A stretch of 7,524 nucleotides of DNA from Pseudomonadota bacterium (GTDB taxonomy: Bacteria > Pseudomonadota > Gammaproteobacteria > SZUA-229). Position 1 is the first letter of the stretch; every line of letters starts with the position of its first letter. The notes under the pieces are model-generated. The model worked only from the letters and a program-made list of their open reading frames with translations, had not been told where the DNA came from and did no database searches. This document shows, piece by piece, positions 5,166 through 7,524 of this stretch. Where the stretch lies: assembly GCA_030673345.1 (NCBI GenBank), contig DAOVJH010000060.1:1-7524 (forward strand), in the 5' to 3' direction. Made by a program: the position numbers and the translations under genes.

Positions 5166-7201
5166 GGTTCTTCAGTGTCTGTCTGGTTTGGAATCTGTTT
5201 GTACTGGTAATGAAACTTGCGCCTGAGTAGACCGCCTGGATCATCAGGAATTCGTTTCAGCCATTGTTCGGTGGCTTTTTCCTGTTCAGTGATCGAAGCT
5301 TCCATCGGGTTGACTTCGATGTCCATCGGTTTTTCTTCGGAGTCTTTATGTTCGACCTCTTTGTCTGCGGTATCAGGGTCTTGCTGTTCTCCCTGTTGCT
5401 CGTTTTCATCTGGTTTTTCTTTTTGATCCTGCTGGTACTGCTGCTCTTCCTTTTTTTTCTGTTCGGCTTCTGCTTTTGCGTCACGCTGCTTTAGCTGCTC
5501 CTGTTCCATCTGCTGCTGTTCTTTCTTGTCACTTTCTGATGCAGATTGTTGTTCCTGGTCATCCTGTTTTTTATTATCTGATGGTTCGGACTGTTGCTCA
5601 TCAGACTGTTGAGAATCCTGTTGTTGATTCTTCTGTTTATCTTTATCTTGTTGCTCGGAGTCCTGTTGTTGTGATTCCTGTGACTGATCACCCTGTTCCT
5701 TATTATCTTGCTGTTCGTCCTGCTGCTTATCTTGTTGTTGTTCGTCTAAAGCCTGTTTTACCTGTTCGCGGTTGTAGCTGGCGTCATCATTATTGCTATC
5801 AAGTTCAAGTGCACGGTCATAGGCTTTGATGGCATCTTCAAGCTTTCCCTGTTTCGCCAGTGCATTGCCCCTGTTATACAAGCCGTCACTGCTGCTGGCG
5901 TTCTTCAGGGTTTCTGCAGCGGCTTCATAATCACCATTGCGATATTGGGCGCTGGCTTTCCAGTCGGGGCGGGTGAAATGCTTTGCGGCTTTTTCATTGT
6001 CGCCGCTGTCGAATGCTCGCATTGCTTTCTGGTCGACACTGCGCCATAAGTTTTTAGTGTCTATATAGTGAGAGGCCGTGTCCTCGTTGCCCACGGGTTC
6101 TGCATGAACGGGCTGTGGCATCGGGCCAACAGGTGATAATACGAAAAGCAACAGTGCGGCCAGCCATCCTTTTCTAGCCCATAGTGCCGCAAACAGCAGC
6201 AGGGGTAGCAGCAGCCAGTGGCCTTCTTCCTGCCATATGTCTGCATTCGAATTTTTATTTTCGACATCTTTAGCGACATCTGAGGATTGAAACAGGCGGG
6301 CAAATTTCTCTATATCATCGTCACCAGCCTGCAGTGAGGCGTATAAACCGCCACCGCTCAGTGCATAAGACTGCAACTTCGAGGGTTGCAGTCGGGGTAT
6401 GACGATGGCGCCAGCGCTGTTCTGTAAGAAGCCGCCATCGGCAAGCGGCACCGGCGAACCGTCAGTCGTACCTATGCCAAAGATCGACAGGCGGTGACCC
6501 TGTGAAAATACTTTTTTGATGGCGCTTTTGTCGCGTTCGTGTATGTCATCGGTGATGACCAGGATGTCACCATTGATGATGCCCGCCTGGGTGAACAATG
6601 AAAATGTTTTGGCAAGCGCGTTAGACAGGTTGCTGCCCTGCGCCGGCATCATGTCTGTTTCCAGGGATGGGGTCAGGTTGGCGATGGTGGCATTGTCATC
6701 AGTCAGCGGTGTGACAACAAAGGCATCTGCCGCATATACGATGAGTGCAGTCTGACCTGTCTTCCTGGTTTTTAACAGGTCGAGCAGTTCGAGTTTGGCA
6801 CGTGATAGACGTGAAGCTTTGATGTCGGTCGCATTCATCGACTGTGACAGATCGAGCAGCACTATGAGTGAAGACTGCTCACGGTAGACCGGTTGTGGTA
6901 ATTTTTTATAGACCGGTCCGGCGAGTGCGGTGATGCAGAGGCTGCCGGCGATGAAGATCAGCAGTAACGGGTAGCGCCGCTGTTTATTGCCTGACCGGCT
7001 CAAGACATAAGGCAACAGCTGCTGGTCGATGACGTTTAGCCAGTTCTTATCATTCAGCGTGGTCCGGTATGAAAAGATTAAAAACAGTATCAGCGGTATG
7101 AAGGCATAAAACCAGTCAGCCCGGATAAAATGCAGGTTGTCCGATATGATCAAGGCTTCATTGGTCACGTCAGGCCATGACAGGTTCATCAGGTCGTTCA
7201 T
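5159..7201 (-). CDS. batB: BatB-BatC fusion: vWA domain plus TPR membrane protein
   Basis: This 680-residue protein has N-terminal membrane segments at about 30-46 and 77-98, then a vWA domain (about 110-300) facing the periplasm. The metal-ion-dependent adhesion site is complete: DLSQS (D117, S119, S121), T167 in PLTDD and D218 in VITDD. Hydrophobic segments at 328-341 and 346-357 follow, ending in PVHAEPV, which resembles a signal-peptidase site. The second half is BatC-like: TPRs (about 388-470, with GLYNRGNALAKQGKLEDAIKAYDRALELD), then about 140 residues very rich in Q, D, E and K, then the conserved end WLKRIPDDPGGLLRRKFHYQYKQ. This joined arrangement is common in gammaproteobacteria, not a recent accident. 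The protein is thought to form an envelope complex with BatA and BatD. The start overlaps the end of batA as ATGA, so the genes are surely translated together. Confidence 0.93.
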   Translation of the reverse strand: MNDLMNLSWPDVTNEALIISDNLHFIRADWFYAFIPLILFLIFSYRTTLNDKNWLNVIDQQLLPYVLSRSGNKQRRYPLLLIFIAGSLCITALAGPVYKKLPQPVYREQSSLIVLLDLSQSMNATDIKASRLSRAKLELLDLLKTRKTGQTALIVYAADAFVVTPLTDDNATIANLTPSLETDMMPAQGSNLSNALAKTFSLFTQAGIINGDILVITDDIHERDKSAIKKVFSQGHRLSIFGIGTTDGSPVPLADGGFLQNSAGAIVIPRLQPSKLQSYALSGGGLYASLQAGDDDIEKFARLFQSSDVAKDVENKNSNADIWQEEGHWLLLPLLLFAALWARKGWLAALLLFVLSPVGPMPQPVHAEPVGNEDTASHYIDTKNLWRSVDQKAMRAFDSGDNEKAAKHFTRPDWKASAQYRNGDYEAAAETLKNASSSDGLYNRGNALAKQGKLEDAIKAYDRALELDSNNDDASYNREQVKQALDEQQQDKQQDEQQDNKEQGDQSQESQQQDSEQQDKDKQKNQQQDSQQSDEQQSEPSDNKKQDDQEQQSASESDKKEQQQMEQEQLKQRDAKAEAEQKKKEEQQYQQDQKEKPDENEQQGEQQDPDTADKEVEHKDSEEKPMDIEVNPMEASITEQEKATEQWLKRIPDDPGGLLRRKFHYQYKQIPNQTDTEEPW

Positions 7202-7524
7202 GGTATCTGCCTGCTCTCTGGATGGCCTGTGCGATCGCGAGTGCGGAAGTTAAGCCGCGGTACATATAAAAACAGGGTGAGCAGGCCGGCAAAAATAAAG
7301 CTGGCCGTTAATGGGACGTAGAATAGTGCTTTTATCGGGCGATAACTTTTTACATCTTTTTCGACGGGTTCGAGTTCGTCGAGCAGGGTATAGATATCTA
7401 CAAGGTCACTGGTATTGTATGCGCGAAAATATTGCCCGCCGGTAAGCTTTGCGACCTGACGCAGAGTGCTTTCGTCGAGTTCTCTCGAACCGCGGTTACC
7501 GATACCGATGGTGTGAATCTTCAG
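7198..7524 (-). CDS. batA: BatA-like vWA protein, C-terminal part (5' end outside window)
   Basis: Only the last 108 codons and the TGA are visible. They read as the end of a vWA domain (KIHTIGIGNRGSRELDESTLRQVAKLTGGQYFRA), the short helix DLVDIYTLLDELEPVEKD, and one C-terminal membrane segment (ALFYVPLTASFIFAGLLTLFLYVP) with a short basic tail. The pairing of TGGQYFRA with the YTLLDELEPVEK helix and a final membrane anchor is characteristic of BatA. The metal-site DxSxS motif and N-terminal membrane helices would lie beyond the edge. The stop overlaps the next start by four bases (ATGA). Upstream genes of such operons usually encode a MoxR ATPase and a DUF58 protein, which cannot be seen here. 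Confidence 0.88.
   Translation of the reverse strand: MKIHTIGIGNRGSRELDESTLRQVAKLTGGQYFRAYNTSDLVDIYTLLDELEPVEKDVKSYRPIKALFYVPLTASFIFAGLLTLFLYVPRLNFRTRDRTGHPESRQIP

Noticed and set aside
5327..5746. Tandem DNA repeat or CRISPR-like array
   Set aside because: The pattern comes from repeated Gln, Asp and Lys codons without a fixed period or identical units.
5217..5829. Several plus-strand and alternate-frame open frames across the Q-rich region
   Set aside because: These are shadows of the low-complexity Gln/Asp/Lys codons of the BatB-BatC gene, which has a full vWA and TPR domain in its own frame.

Overview
The window holds seven protein genes, all on the minus strand, in three groups. Gene content suggests a Proteobacterium, most likely a gammaproteobacterium with some sulfur metabolism. 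The grounds are a BatB-type von Willebrand A (vWA) protein fused to TPRs, a YhbQ-type GIY-YIG protein, a YeeE/YedE (SoxT/TsuA-type) transporter, a secreted DsrE-like protein and perfect FNR/ANR-type boxes. I cannot name the genus.

Right side (about 3411-7524), in transcription order: the 3' end of batA, a batB-batC fusion, and batD. The genes overlap by a few bases, as expected of one operon. This is the 'Bacteroides aerotolerance' (Bat) system, usually driven by a MoxR ATPase encoded upstream, here outside the window. The Bat proteins form a membrane/periplasmic assembly of vWA (metal-ion-dependent adhesion), TPR and beta-sandwich domains, whose exact role is still poorly defined.

Middle (1642-3410): a 230-base intergenic region with a plausible sigma70 promoter, then a YeeE/YedE membrane transporter with one cysteine in each of three conserved motifs. 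It overlaps a small GIY-YIG nuclease-domain gene by 11 bases.

Left side (1-1641): two perfect FNR-type boxes lie 70 bp apart, each at class II distance from its own -10-like hexamer reading leftward. They are followed by about 100 bases that fold on the minus strand into three consecutive hairpins, the last a strong intrinsic terminator. I read this as an oxygen-responsive (FNR/ANR-type) small RNA, or a terminated leader, with a CU-rich loop. Beyond the terminator come a secreted DsrE-like protein and a secreted metallo-beta-lactamase-fold hydrolase cut by the window edge. These two overlap by 17 bases and look translationally coupled.

The FNR-type sRNA/leader unit is the least ordinary element and the best candidate for something undescribed. 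The protein genes belong to known families.
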